Counted from the stretch's first letter, positions 1 to 6,972 are shown. The stretch is 15,667 bases of DNA from JBDNFP01 sp041689775 (GCA_041689775.1 JBDNFP010000463.1:1-15667), one strand, 5' to 3'. A program made the numbers and translations. The notes: generated from the sequence alone by a model not told the origin.

Positions 1-596
1 TCGCCTTTTGCTTTCGTCTCCACACAATTCATTTCCATAGGAGGGAGGAAATGGCTGTCGGGCAATACGTCCAATCCCTCTTTTGAACCGCTGATTCCGG
101 CAAATTTCTCAACATATTCGTACCAAGGAGCCAGATCTTTATACCGAATAGGCCAATCTGTACCTAACCCTTCCTTAACGTTTGCTTCAAAATCGGTTTC
201 ATTCCAGCGGTAGCTTTGGCGGCCCCACAGTAGCGAGCGTCCGCCTACGTGGTAGCCACGAATCCAGTCGAACCGGCGGGTTTCCAGGTAGGGGTTCTCT
301 TTATCATTCTCAAATAAATACCGGGTTGGCTCATTTGCGGTATAACCTGTTCTGAAGTTGGCCCAGTATTCTTCGCGTGCCATCGTACTTATACGACCCC
401 GGTGTTCAAATTCCCAGGGACCTTTCATGGCTGTTTCGTAACCCGTTACGTGCTTTATGTCACGGCCTCTTTCAAGCATTAATACTTTGAGACCTTTTTC
501 AGTCAATTCTTTGGCTGCCCATCCGCCGCTTATTCCTGACCCTACAACGATCGCGTCATAGGTAGCTTGTTGTTGAGCTTTTATATTTAAATTCAT
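1..596 (-). CDS. GMC-family FAD-dependent oxidoreductase (partial, N-terminal part)
   Basis: The minus strand is open from an ATG at 596 to the window edge, giving the first 198 residues of a protein that in this family is usually about 550-570 residues long; the rest lies beyond base 1. The N-terminus holds a Rossmann FAD-binding motif, GSGISGGW (residues 19-26), with a LERG acidic strand end at 41-44. HVGGRSLLWGRQSYRW (116-131) matches the GMC/choline-dehydrogenase signature region near the flavin. Family members oxidise alcohol groups of sugars or sugar alcohols. The gene directly upstream on the same strand (689-1291) encodes the usual small partner of this GMC subfamily, so the two probably form one membrane-associated sugar dehydrogenase. 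No signal peptide is visible, so export may depend on the partner. The actual substrate cannot be read from the sequence. Confidence 0.93.
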   Translation of the reverse strand, partial: MNLNIKAQQQATYDAIVVGSGISGGWAAKELTEKGLKVLMLERGRDIKHVTGYETAMKGPWEFEHRGRISTMAREEYWANFRTGYTANEPTRYLFENDKENPYLETRRFDWIRGYHVGGRSLLWGRQSYRWNETDFEANVKEGLGTDWPIRYKDLAPWYEYVEKFAGISGSKEGLDVLPDSHFLPPMEMNCVETKAKG

Positions 597-652
597 TGAT
601 TCAGAGATGATAATGTTTTTTTAATTAGTACCAATCAGGGTGACGTATCTGT

Positions 653-688
653 AAAAGAGCATTGGACTGAAAAAGAGCATTGGACTGA
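653..688. repeat. Perfect 18-bp tandem duplication
   Basis: AAAAGAGCATTGGACTGA occurs twice head to tail (653-670 and 671-688) with no mismatch. The second copy touches the stop codon (complement of 689-691) of the gluconate-dehydrogenase-like gene, and the pair fills part of the 92-base gap before the GMC start. It looks like a replication-slippage duplication. It contains no obvious ribosome-binding site or hairpin. Confidence 0.9.
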
Positions 689-1291
689 TTACATAGCCCA
701 TGCCTTCTGACCTAGTTTGAGGTCGATACATCCGTCATAACGGCCGGGAACCGACACGTATTCCAGGGCCTGCTGGGCTCCTTGCTCGGATGTAAAGTAG
801 CCTAGTAAGGTAAGTTCCTTCATGAGACGGAAGAAAGGTACACCAGGCTCTTCGAAAGTTTGACCAGCATCTTTTGTTTTCTTACGCTCACCATCGATAC
901 GCTTTGACTCGGTACCTGCATTAGTCTCAGCGGTAGTCAGTAAAGAAGTTTGTTCTTCGGGGGTAGCCTTCATGAAATCTTTTTCTTCCAGCTTAGCCAG
1001 GCCATTCATAAAGCTTTTCTGATCTTTTGGATAGTAGCAGTCTTTGAGCATGAGCTGGATAAATTCGCCTACTTTGGCGTCTTTTGCTCCGGGGGTATCC
1101 GTCTTAGGAATGATAATTTCGGCAATTTCTGACACCATGCCCAATTGGTCCGGTGAAAAGGCAAAGCTTGCCGCATTAGCGGTTTCGTTACTAGTCTTGC
1201 ATCCATCCAAGAAGGCGATCATAGTGGGCGCGGTAAGCGTTCCTCCCATCAATAACGCCACACGGGCAAGAGCATTACGTCTATTCATCAT
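689..1291 (-). CDS. Gluconate 2-dehydrogenase subunit 3 family protein
   Basis: This 200-residue protein begins MMNRRNALARVALLMGG, a twin-arginine-like signal followed by a hydrophobic stretch, then FLDGC (Cys31), a position where Bacteroidota homologues commonly carry a lipid-anchored cysteine. The lipobox is not ideal because Asp is at -2. The body has IAEIIIPKTDTPGAKDAKVGEF, typical of the gluconate 2-dehydrogenase subunit 3 family, in which the PxTDTPGA segment is the best conserved part. Such small subunits accompany GMC flavoproteins, probably to help export and anchor them. The GMC gene follows 92 bases downstream on the same strand, which supports an operon. The start could be either of two adjacent ATG codons (1291 or 1288). 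Confidence 0.9.
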   Translation of the reverse strand: MMNRRNALARVALLMGGTLTAPTMIAFLDGCKTSNETANAASFAFSPDQLGMVSEIAEIIIPKTDTPGAKDAKVGEFIQLMLKDCYYPKDQKSFMNGLAKLEEKDFMKATPEEQTSLLTTAETNAGTESKRIDGERKKTKDAGQTFEEPGVPFFRLMKELTLLGYFTSEQGAQQALEYVSVPGRYDGCIDLKLGQKAWAM

Positions 1292-1324
1292 ACTAGTTAC
1301 AGGTAATAAAGGTTTTACAATGCA

Positions 1325-1342
1325 GAATGTAAAAATACATTC
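1325..1342. promoter_or_regulatory. 7-bp dyad upstream of the dehydrogenase operon
   Basis: GAATGTA and TACATTC are perfect inverted arms (1325-1331 and 1336-1342) around AAAA, 34 bases upstream of the minus-strand start at 1291. The minus strand across the centre reads TATTTTTA, one base off the Bacteroidota -7 consensus TAnnTTTG, so the dyad could be an operator overlapping a promoter. It lies in the 239-base divergent region shared with the DsbA-like gene. No regulator is identifiable. Confidence 0.35.
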
Positions 1343-1530
1343 GATTTATGCAATTACTAGCATGTAATCCGTGTTTTTTAGGAAAAAGCGGATTCTGCAA
1401 AATAAAATAGCAAGATAGGTTAAGGAGACAGTTGATTCTTTCTGAAAGTGACCATCCCGGACAGTTTCCGTTGTGAATCTTACTAGCTATTTTATTGTTC
1501 TAAATTTTTTGGAACTAGTATTTGAGAGAA

Positions 1531-2226
1531 ATGAATCTACAAAACAAAAAGATAACAATTGATATAGTATCTGACGTAGTATGTCCGTGGTGTTACGTTG
1601 GAAAAAAAAGATTGGAATCGGCATTAGCTGAAATGGGTAATTCGGAAGACGTAGTGATTAATTGGTACCCTTTCCAATTAGACCCAACCATTCCGGAAGA
1701 AGGAGTTGACCGGGAAAAGTATTTCATTAAAAAGTTTGGTGATCCAGGCAAGATTCGCCAGATGTTTGATCATCTAACGAATGTGGGGAAAGAGGATGGA
1801 ATTGATTTTCAACTAGATATGATTTCTAAATCCATCAATACATTCTCACTGCACAAGCTATTACATGTAGCTGGTGAAGAGGGAGTCAAAGCCGAAGCAG
1901 AAGAGATATTCTTCAAGGCGTATTTCACGGAAGGTAAAGACCTTTCAGAGGTAGCTGTACTGACTACTCTGCTGTCAGGTTTTGGTTGGGATGAAGAAAA
2001 AATCAAAAATATTATGTCTGATGATTCTGTTGGCTACGCGGTAAGACAGGAAATCAGCCATTATCAGGGAATGGGAGTAAGTGGAGTTCCGTTTTTTGTT
2101 GTAAATAACAAATACGGGATATCAGGTGCACAACCCTCTGAGGTTTTTATCCAAGCTCTTTCTACGGTTCGCGATGAGATGTTGGTAGAAGTGCAAGGTG
2201 AGGTATGCGGTCCTGAGGGTTGTTGA
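1531..2226 (+). CDS. DsbA family oxidoreductase (FrnE-like)
   Basis: This 231-residue thioredoxin-fold protein carries the active site CPWC at residues 18-21, directly after the first beta strand (ITIDIVSDVVCPWCYVGKKR), as in FrnE/2-hydroxychromene isomerase-type DsbA proteins. The cis-proline loop reads GVSGVPFFVVNN (about 182-193, Val186-Pro187), followed by the typical YGISGAQP. An alpha-helical insertion fills the middle. There is no signal peptide, so a cytoplasmic thiol-disulfide oxidoreductase role is likely. A second cysteine pair ends the protein (Cys226, Cys231), a feature seen in several FrnE relatives. I chose ATG 1531 with GAGAGAA just before it. A TTG at 1522 in the same frame would add only three residues. 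A strong terminator follows the stop. Confidence 0.92.
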   Translation: MNLQNKKITIDIVSDVVCPWCYVGKKRLESALAEMGNSEDVVINWYPFQLDPTIPEEGVDREKYFIKKFGDPGKIRQMFDHLTNVGKEDGIDFQLDMISKSINTFSLHKLLHVAGEEGVKAEAEEIFFKAYFTEGKDLSEVAVLTTLLSGFGWDEEKIKNIMSDDSVGYAVRQEISHYQGMGVSGVPFFVVNNKYGISGAQPSEVFIQALSTVRDEMLVEVQGEVCGPEGC

Positions 2227-2247
2227 GAATAATCCATGGCTTATTAG

Positions 2248-2281
2248 AAGAAGGTGCAGGCAACTAGCACCTTCTTTTTTT
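2248..2281 (+). terminator. Rho-independent terminator after the DsbA-like gene
   Basis: A perfect 10-bp stem (2248-2257 with 2267-2276) encloses a 9-base loop and runs into an uninterrupted T tract ending at 2281. It lies 21 bases after the stop codon, so it should end the DsbA-like transcript and isolate it from the response-regulator gene. Confidence 0.9.
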
Positions 2282-2394
2282 GCCTTCACCAAGTATTGAA
2301 ATTAAACTTTATCGAGTTCGGACGAGATTAAGACTTAACAGGGGTGTTTGACGTTTCCAAAATACCACAGGGAATAAAAGTGTCCCAATCCAAA

Positions 2395-2424
2395 TTGGTA
2401 AATGTTGAATGTTTTATATTTTTG
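2395..2424 (+). promoter_or_regulatory. Bacteroidota-type promoter for the response regulator
   Basis: TTG at 2395-2397 and TATTTTTG at 2417-2424 are separated by 19 bases, matching the Bacteroidota -33/-7 arrangement (TTG, TAnnTTTG). Transcription would start near 2431, leaving a leader of about 139 bases before the ATG at 2570. The predicted start coincides with the inverted repeat at 2431-2447. Confidence 0.55.
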
Positions 2425-2430
2425 AGAGAT

Positions 2431-2447
2431 CCATCTTGAAAAGATGG
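2431..2447. promoter_or_regulatory. Small perfect inverted repeat at the predicted transcription start
   Basis: CCATCTT and AAGATGG are perfect arms around GAA, starting seven bases after the predicted -7 element. It may be an operator overlapping the start site or a 5'-terminal stem that protects the mRNA. Nothing in the sequence decides between these. Confidence 0.4.
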
Positions 2448-2569
2448 TCAATACCCACGATTTATTTTACAAATGGTGCTATAACCATGTTTTTTTCTTA
2501 TAATAGATTATTCTTTAAATTTTGTTGCCCCTTACCCTCAACTGTTAACACGTACACTATTTAAATCGT

Positions 2570-3730
2570 ATGGTCAAAGTACTCGTCATAGATGATGAAA
2601 AAAGTATTCGGGATGCTCTCCGCGATATCCTTGAATATGAAGGTTATGAAGTAGATGAAGCTAAGGATGGTGAAGAAGGGCTGGCTATGATGAAGACGGA
2701 GAGTTACCATGTGGCTCTTTGTGATATTTATATGCCTAAAATGTTAGGTCTTGAAGTGCTTTTAAAGGCAAGTGAGGCCGGATATGGTACTCAGTTTATC
2801 ATGGTAACGGCCTTTGGTAATATAGAGAATGCAGTAGAAGCTACTAAGCGTGGAGCTTATGATTTTATCGCTAAGCCGCCCGACCTGAATCGCTTGTTGG
2901 TCAGTGTACGAAATGCCATTGATAAATATAAGCTCATCTCCGAAACCACGCAGCTTAAGAAGCGAATCTACAAAATCAATGAGATGGTCGGTACCTCTGA
3001 TCCTATCCTACGGGTGAAGGAATCAGTTGAAAGGGTCGCTCCTACCGAAGCAAGAGTACTCATCACTGGGCCAAACGGATCAGGAAAAGAACTCGTAGCG
3101 AAGCAAATTCATGAAAAAAGCTCACGTGCGCACATGCCTTTAGTGGAGGTGAATTGCGCCGCTATACCGGGAGAACTCATCGAAAGTGAGTTGTTCGGGC
3201 ATGAAAAAGGGTCATTTACCTCTGCCATCAAACAGCGTATCGGGAAGTTTGAGCAAGCCAACGGAGGTACAATATTTCTGGATGAAATTGGAGATATGAG
3301 TCTTTCGGCTCAGGCTAAAGTACTCAGAGCCTTACAAGAAAATAAAATCACCCGGGTGGGAGGTGAAAAAGAGATCAAGGTGAATGTGCGGGTAATTGCC
3401 GCAACGAACAAGGATTTGCGGAAAGAAATTCAGGATGGAAATTTCCGGGAAGACCTATTTCACCGACTAAGCGTTATTTTGATTCATGTGCCACCTCTGG
3501 CAGAGCGTAGTGAGGATATTCCTTTACTAGCACAAAAGTTTTTAAACGATATCGCCGAAGAGTACGGCAACACGGTAAAAGTGATCGAGCCGGATGCTAT
3601 GGAGTACCTCAAAAGTATCGCTTGGACTGGTAATGTCCGAGAACTTCGGAACGTGATCGAGCGATTGATCATCTTGTGCGGGGAGATTATTAATCTAAGT
3701 GATGTTAAGATATTTGCCAGGCAAATGTAA
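2570..3730 (+). CDS. NtrC-like response regulator (REC plus AAA+), no DNA-binding domain
   Basis: The 386-residue protein begins with a complete receiver domain (about 1-120): acidic pair Asp8/Asp9, phospho-acceptor Asp52, Thr80 and Lys102. A short linker leads into a sigma-54-activator type AAA+ domain (about 138-370) with Walker A GPNGSGKE (167-174), Walker B GGTIFLDEIGDM (232-243), an FREDLFHRL arginine-finger region, and WTGNVRELRNVIERL near the end. Two things are unusual. The sigma-54 contact loop, normally GAFTGA, reads GSFTSA (214-219). The chain also stops at FARQM right after the AAA+ lid, so the Fis-type helix-turn-helix of classical members (about 450 or more residues) is absent. 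It may activate from solution without binding DNA or act through protein contacts. The nearest kinase is at 5421-6704 and could be its partner, but this is unproven. Confidence 0.92.
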   Translation: MVKVLVIDDEKSIRDALRDILEYEGYEVDEAKDGEEGLAMMKTESYHVALCDIYMPKMLGLEVLLKASEAGYGTQFIMVTAFGNIENAVEATKRGAYDFIAKPPDLNRLLVSVRNAIDKYKLISETTQLKKRIYKINEMVGTSDPILRVKESVERVAPTEARVLITGPNGSGKELVAKQIHEKSSRAHMPLVEVNCAAIPGELIESELFGHEKGSFTSAIKQRIGKFEQANGGTIFLDEIGDMSLSAQAKVLRALQENKITRVGGEKEIKVNVRVIAATNKDLRKEIQDGNFREDLFHRLSVILIHVPPLAERSEDIPLLAQKFLNDIAEEYGNTVKVIEPDAMEYLKSIAWTGNVRELRNVIERLIILCGEIINLSDVKIFARQM

Positions 3731-3746
3731 GTATCATTTACCTATG

Positions 3747-3798
3747 CTTCTAAATAGGAACGGGCTGAATCCAGATTCAGCCCGTTCCTATTTAGAAG
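3747..3798. terminator. Perfect 24-bp inverted repeat between convergent genes
   Basis: Arms 3747-3770 and 3775-3798 are perfect reverse complements around a CCAG loop. The left arm starts 16 bases after the response-regulator stop. The right arm includes the last sense codon and the stop codon of the minus-strand LuxE-like gene. A stem this long between convergent genes suggests a bidirectional transcription stop or mRNA 3'-end protection. There is no T tract on either side, so it is not a textbook intrinsic terminator. Confidence 0.7.
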
Positions 3799-4844
3799 GT
3801 CATCAGATTACACCCTCTGATATCGGAGTTGTCAAACCGTCCCATGACGTAAAAAGTATCAGGCTCGCTACCATACCTTCCCAAATCCTGAGTTTCGATA
3901 AAACTACACGTATCGAGATTAGCCAGGTCTACCACGTTAATACCTCCTGTGCTATCCATTTGCCCATGTGAACGAATATCAAAAGGATCATTGGGGTCTC
4001 GAAGAAACATCTGCATCGTTACACCCGGTTTGAATAGCCCTTCGCCGTTGGAGTATCCCTGAGACAGTAGCTCAGTCATGCCGTATTCGGAGTGAATGTA
4101 GGGTACGTGGAGGCTTTTTGTAAGAATATTATGTACTTCTTCTCTCAGGATCTCCTTTCTCCGACCTTTCATTCCACCTGTTTCCATGATAATAAGGCCA
4201 GGAATATTTTTTAGGAAAGAAAAATTAATTTTTGATTCTGCCCAATCAAGTAAGGCAAAGGTTACGCCCAGTACCAATACCTTACGCCCATCATTCTGCT
4301 GGCTTAGTTTCCGCAATTTTTGAGTAAGAGCAAGGATGTCGTTAAGATAAAAGCCGGAAAAGGACGACTTGGTTTGCTCAATAAAGTGCCTGACCATATA
4401 CACAAGCGACGAGTTGTTTCGTTCAAGATAGGAAGGTAATAGCGCTAGTATATGGAACTGATCCAAGGGTCCGTATACCTGCTCAAAGATGCGTTGACTG
4501 AGGTTTTGGTAGAGAGGAGCATCGTAGAGTGTATGGATACTGGGAGTGGCTCCGGTAGTGCCGCTACTTTCAAAATGAATCGCCGACGTGGGCGGCTGAC
4601 CAGTTCTTATGGTATGGTGCTTGAAGAATTGAATGGGGAGATAAGGGACTTCTACCAGCCGCTCAAGGCGGTCATACCGGACTTTTAACTGTTTAATATA
4701 ATCAGCATACAAGGGGTTGTATCTGGCCTGAAAACGGAACACTTCCAGGGCTACGGCTTCAAAGTTAGTCGACGTAACGTTTAGTATTTTGTCATGCAAG
4801 GTGCCCCGGTATTCGGCTAATTCGTCATTGTTTACTAGTTCCAA
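3792..4844 (-). CDS. LuxE-family acyl-protein synthetase / acyltransferase
   Basis: This 350-residue protein belongs to the adenylate-forming LuxE family. It has YLPIQFFKHHTIRTG (68-82), the nucleotide-binding ESSGTTGATPS (92-102), ETGGMKGRRKE (221-231), HSEYGMTELLSQGYS (251-265), and a C-terminal segment ending TQDLGR...FYVMGRFDNSDIRGCNLM, in which the late cysteine (Cys345) is in the position of an acyl-accepting residue. In luminous bacteria LuxE activates a fatty acid with ATP for reduction by LuxC. No luxC or luciferase gene is present here, so another acyl transfer role is likely, as for many Bacteroidota homologues. The start is uncertain: no in-frame ATG exists near the N-terminus, and TTG at 4844 gives a normal family length. 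Its stop codon sits inside the 24-bp inverted repeat. Confidence 0.87.
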   Translation of the reverse strand: MELVNNDELAEYRGTLHDKILNVTSTNFEAVALEVFRFQARYNPLYADYIKQLKVRYDRLERLVEVPYLPIQFFKHHTIRTGQPPTSAIHFESSGTTGATPSIHTLYDAPLYQNLSQRIFEQVYGPLDQFHILALLPSYLERNNSSLVYMVRHFIEQTKSSFSGFYLNDILALTQKLRKLSQQNDGRKVLVLGVTFALLDWAESKINFSFLKNIPGLIIMETGGMKGRRKEILREEVHNILTKSLHVPYIHSEYGMTELLSQGYSNGEGLFKPGVTMQMFLRDPNDPFDIRSHGQMDSTGGINVVDLANLDTCSFIETQDLGRYGSEPDTFYVMGRFDNSDIRGCNLMTF

Positions 4845-4858
4845 TCCTATTACTTTCG
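4828..4858 (+). promoter_or_regulatory. Candidate promoter for the lipoprotein gene
   Basis: TTG (4828-4830) and TACTTTCG (4851-4858, seven of eight consensus positions) are 20 bases apart. Transcription would begin near 4865, 16 bases before the ATG at 4881. The element overlaps the 5' end of the divergent LuxE-like gene. Confidence 0.35.
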
Positions 4859-4870
4859 TATATAAAACTT

Positions 4871-4878
4871 CAAATATA
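4871..4878 (-). promoter_or_regulatory. Candidate -7 element for the LuxE-like gene
   Basis: On the minus strand this reads TATATTTG, a full match to TAnnTTTG, ending 26 bases before the TTG start at 4844. No good -33 TTG is visible at the expected distance, which would fall inside the lipoprotein coding region. Confidence 0.35.
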
Positions 4879-4880
4879 GC

Positions 4881-5414
4881 ATGCGTAACCTTTTCTTTAT
4901 TGGGATTCTTTCTTTTCTGGGACTAAGCAGCTGCGTAGATACTCCACGATTTGACGATACACCCAATATCCAATTCAACAGCATTGACAAATTCACGGTT
5001 CCTGATCCTTTTTCAGGACCAACAGCTAGAAAGGATTCGGTCGTTATTACCGTTGACTTCGAGGATGGAAATGGTGACCTGGGTATTTCGCCGGATGAAA
5101 GAAGTGATACAACGCTACTCAATTCAATCTATCGGGATTGGGGAAACTACGAATTGACGATTTTTAAATCAAATGGTTCTGGTGGCTTTACCGAGCTTCC
5201 CTCTTCGGTATCTGGCAAATTGTTTTTCCCAGTCCTTAAAAGAGACGGAAAGCCAGGGCCAATTAAAGGAAAACTTGATTTTTCGCAGATTTTCTTCTAT
5301 TCACGCTTCGCACAACGTGCGGTACTTAAGTTTAGAGTTCGGGTTCGTGACCGCGCGCTTCGTGTAAGCAATATAATTGAAACTGATACCATATCAGTGC
5401 CGCTGGATCAGTAA
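4881..5414 (+). CDS. Small predicted lipoprotein, unknown function
   Basis: The 177-residue product starts MRNLFFIGILSFLGLSSC: a short charged N-terminus, a hydrophobic core and a clear lipobox with Cys18, so export and lipid anchoring are expected. The mature part contains VVITVDFEDGNGDLGISPDE (about 54-73), an Asp/Gly-rich turn (DGNGDLG) that recurs in Bacteroidota surface lipoproteins and could bind calcium. A beta-rich C-terminal half (FRVRVRDRALRVSNIIETDTISV) suggests an immunoglobulin-like or sandwich fold. I do not recognise a named function. Only 36 bases separate its start from the divergent LuxE-like start, and only 6 bases separate its stop from the convergent kinase stop. Confidence 0.85.
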   Translation: MRNLFFIGILSFLGLSSCVDTPRFDDTPNIQFNSIDKFTVPDPFSGPTARKDSVVITVDFEDGNGDLGISPDERSDTTLLNSIYRDWGNYELTIFKSNGSGGFTELPSSVSGKLFFPVLKRDGKPGPIKGKLDFSQIFFYSRFAQRAVLKFRVRVRDRALRVSNIIETDTISVPLDQ

Positions 5415-5420
5415 CATATT

Positions 5421-6704
5421 TTACGGAGTACTGATAATTTTTAGGATAATACGGAAGGTGGTGCCTTTGCCGGGCTCAGAACTTTTAACGAAAAGTTTCC
5501 CCTCGTGGTAATTTTCAATAATTCTCTTAGCCAGGGTTAGCCCTAAACCCCAACCACGCTTCTTTGTACTGAAACCAGGACGGAAGACTTTACTGAGGTT
5601 GGCTTTGTTGATTCCTTTTCCATTGTCTTGGATATCAATAATGACCTCGTTTTGATGTAGAATTGGGATTAACGATATCCTGATTTCGCCAATGCCCGCC
5701 ATGGCGTCTACGGCGTTCTTGCAGATGTTCTCTACTACCCATTCGAATAGATTCCGGTTCAGTAATATCGTCTGACCGTCGATGAGCTGATTATCAATAA
5801 TAAACTTCACCTTGGAGGAAACTCTCCTTTGTAAGTAGGTAATAAAACCGGTGATTACTTCCGCTATATTCTCCTCTTTTAGGGTTGGAACGGAACCGAT
5901 ATTTGAGAACCGGGTGGTAATCATTTCCAGACGCTGAACGTCTTTCTCAATTTCGTCCGCAATGGAAGGGTCAATATCCGGATCAGAACGAAAATACTCC
6001 GTCCAGGCCATCAGGGATGAAAGTGGTGTGCCGAGTTGATGAGCAGTCTCTTTGGCTAATCCTACCCAAACCTGGTTTTGCTCCGCTTTGCGGGCTGAAC
6101 TAAACGCGAGGTAAGCCAGGAAACCAATGATAAAAATTCCTGATAGTTGTATATACGGGTAGTACCTCAGTTGGGTTAGCAAAAAGGAGTTATTGTAATA
6201 CACATAACCAACCCTGTCTACGCCAATTTCAACCGGGATAGGGGTATGCTCTTGCTTCATGTTGGCCAAGCTTTCCTGAATAATTTGTTCCTTCGTTTCG
6301 GGGCTTGCATTCTCCGGGAAAGCTAGGTTATTATGAGCCGCCGGCATATTATTTTCATCAATATAGATAGCCGGGATCTCGTAGAAACTGTTAGCCTCCC
6401 GGATCATTTCCATGATGCCGTTAAGGTCTTCGTCATAATCGCTGTTGATGGCGTACCGAAGCCACTCGGCAAACAGTTTCACCTGCCGAAGCTCTCTTTC
6501 TTCTAACTTGACCACCAAGTCATTAGTATAAAAAAGTGATCCGATGCTTATCAGAAAGAGATTTAAGCCGATTATGAACTTATAGATATTCTTCTGACCA
6601 TATGAATCGAGTATGGAACGTCGTAATTTTAGGCTATTGAACATCGCTACCGGCCTCAGGCCGGAGCTGCTCTTTTTTTGCTTTGTTGTTGGTAAGTCCT
6701 TCAT
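5421..6704 (-). CDS. Membrane-bound sensor histidine kinase
   Basis: The 427-residue protein has two transmembrane segments (about 41-60 and 183-203) that bracket an extracytoplasmic sensor region of about 120 residues. A cytoplasmic kinase core follows: H-box KETAHQLGTPLSSLMAW with phospho-accepting His222, N-box ENICKNAVDA (325-334), G1 box DNGKG (360-364) and G2 box GWGLGL (384-389). No receiver or PAS domain is visible. The AHQLGTPLSS form of the H-box is common in Bacteroidota kinases. No response regulator is adjacent; the closest is at 2570-3730 on the other strand, two genes away. ATG 6704 is used, but Met21 (ATG at 6644) is also plausible because the first 20 residues are low in complexity and precede the conserved part. 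Confidence 0.93.
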   Translation of the reverse strand: MKDLPTTKQKKSSSGLRPVAMFNSLKLRRSILDSYGQKNIYKFIIGLNLFLISIGSLFYTNDLVVKLEERELRQVKLFAEWLRYAINSDYDEDLNGIMEMIREANSFYEIPAIYIDENNMPAAHNNLAFPENASPETKEQIIQESLANMKQEHTPIPVEIGVDRVGYVYYNNSFLLTQLRYYPYIQLSGIFIIGFLAYLAFSSARKAEQNQVWVGLAKETAHQLGTPLSSLMAWTEYFRSDPDIDPSIADEIEKDVQRLEMITTRFSNIGSVPTLKEENIAEVITGFITYLQRRVSSKVKFIIDNQLIDGQTILLNRNLFEWVVENICKNAVDAMAGIGEIRISLIPILHQNEVIIDIQDNGKGINKANLSKVFRPGFSTKKRGWGLGLTLAKRIIENYHEGKLFVKSSEPGKGTTFRIILKIISTP

Positions 6705-6723
6705 GTATAGAGAAAACCAGCTG

Positions 6724-6745
6724 ATGATTGTTAACTATTACAATC
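6724..6745. promoter_or_regulatory. 7-bp dyad upstream of the kinase gene
   Basis: TGATTGT (6724-6730) and ACAATCA (6739-6745) are perfect arms around an 8-base spacer, 20 bases upstream of the kinase ATG at 6704. Size and position suit an operator or a 5' leader stem. Which protein would bind is unknown. Confidence 0.35.
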
Positions 6746-6831
6746 ACACGTATGGGTTTGCATAGTAAGAACGTAAAAGTTAGAGTAAAGTGCTGAGGGA
6801 AGTAGAAAACCTTTCGTTGTGCGATCATCCG

Positions 6832-6855
6832 TAATTATGACCCAAGTCATAATTA
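6832..6855. promoter_or_regulatory. 10-bp dyad in the kinase/hemA divergent region
   Basis: TAATTATGAC and GTCATAATTA are perfect arms around CCAA. The inner TGAC-N4-GTCA has the spacing of Crp/Fnr-family boxes (TTGAT-N4-ATCAA for FNR) but a different half-site. It lies near the middle of the 291-base gap between the divergent kinase and hemA genes, so it could serve either one. Confidence 0.45.
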
Positions 6856-6964
6856 TCCCATACATTTAGTGTGAATTTAGCAGAAATTATTCAATTCAAT
6901 TTATATGACTTCTAAATAAACTTATCCGTTTGACATACCGTTTTATAATGCGGGAATTGTAGTG

Positions 6965-6972
6965 TAAATTTG
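6965..6972 (+). promoter_or_regulatory. Candidate -7 element for hemA
   Basis: TAAATTTG matches TAnnTTTG exactly and ends 23 bases before the hemA ATG. The -33 region at the expected distance is T-rich but has no clear TTG, so support is moderate. Confidence 0.45.

Noticed and set aside
1495..1524. TTG and TAGTATTTG upstream of the DsbA-like gene as a promoter
   Set aside because: The -7-like element has one extra spacer base and would place the transcription start at the ATG itself. This requires a leaderless mRNA, for which there is no other evidence.
4850..5122. Minus-strand open frame opposite the lipoprotein gene
   Set aside because: It is a shadow of the plus-strand gene, which has a clear signal peptide and lipobox. 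The antisense translation has no recognisable domain.
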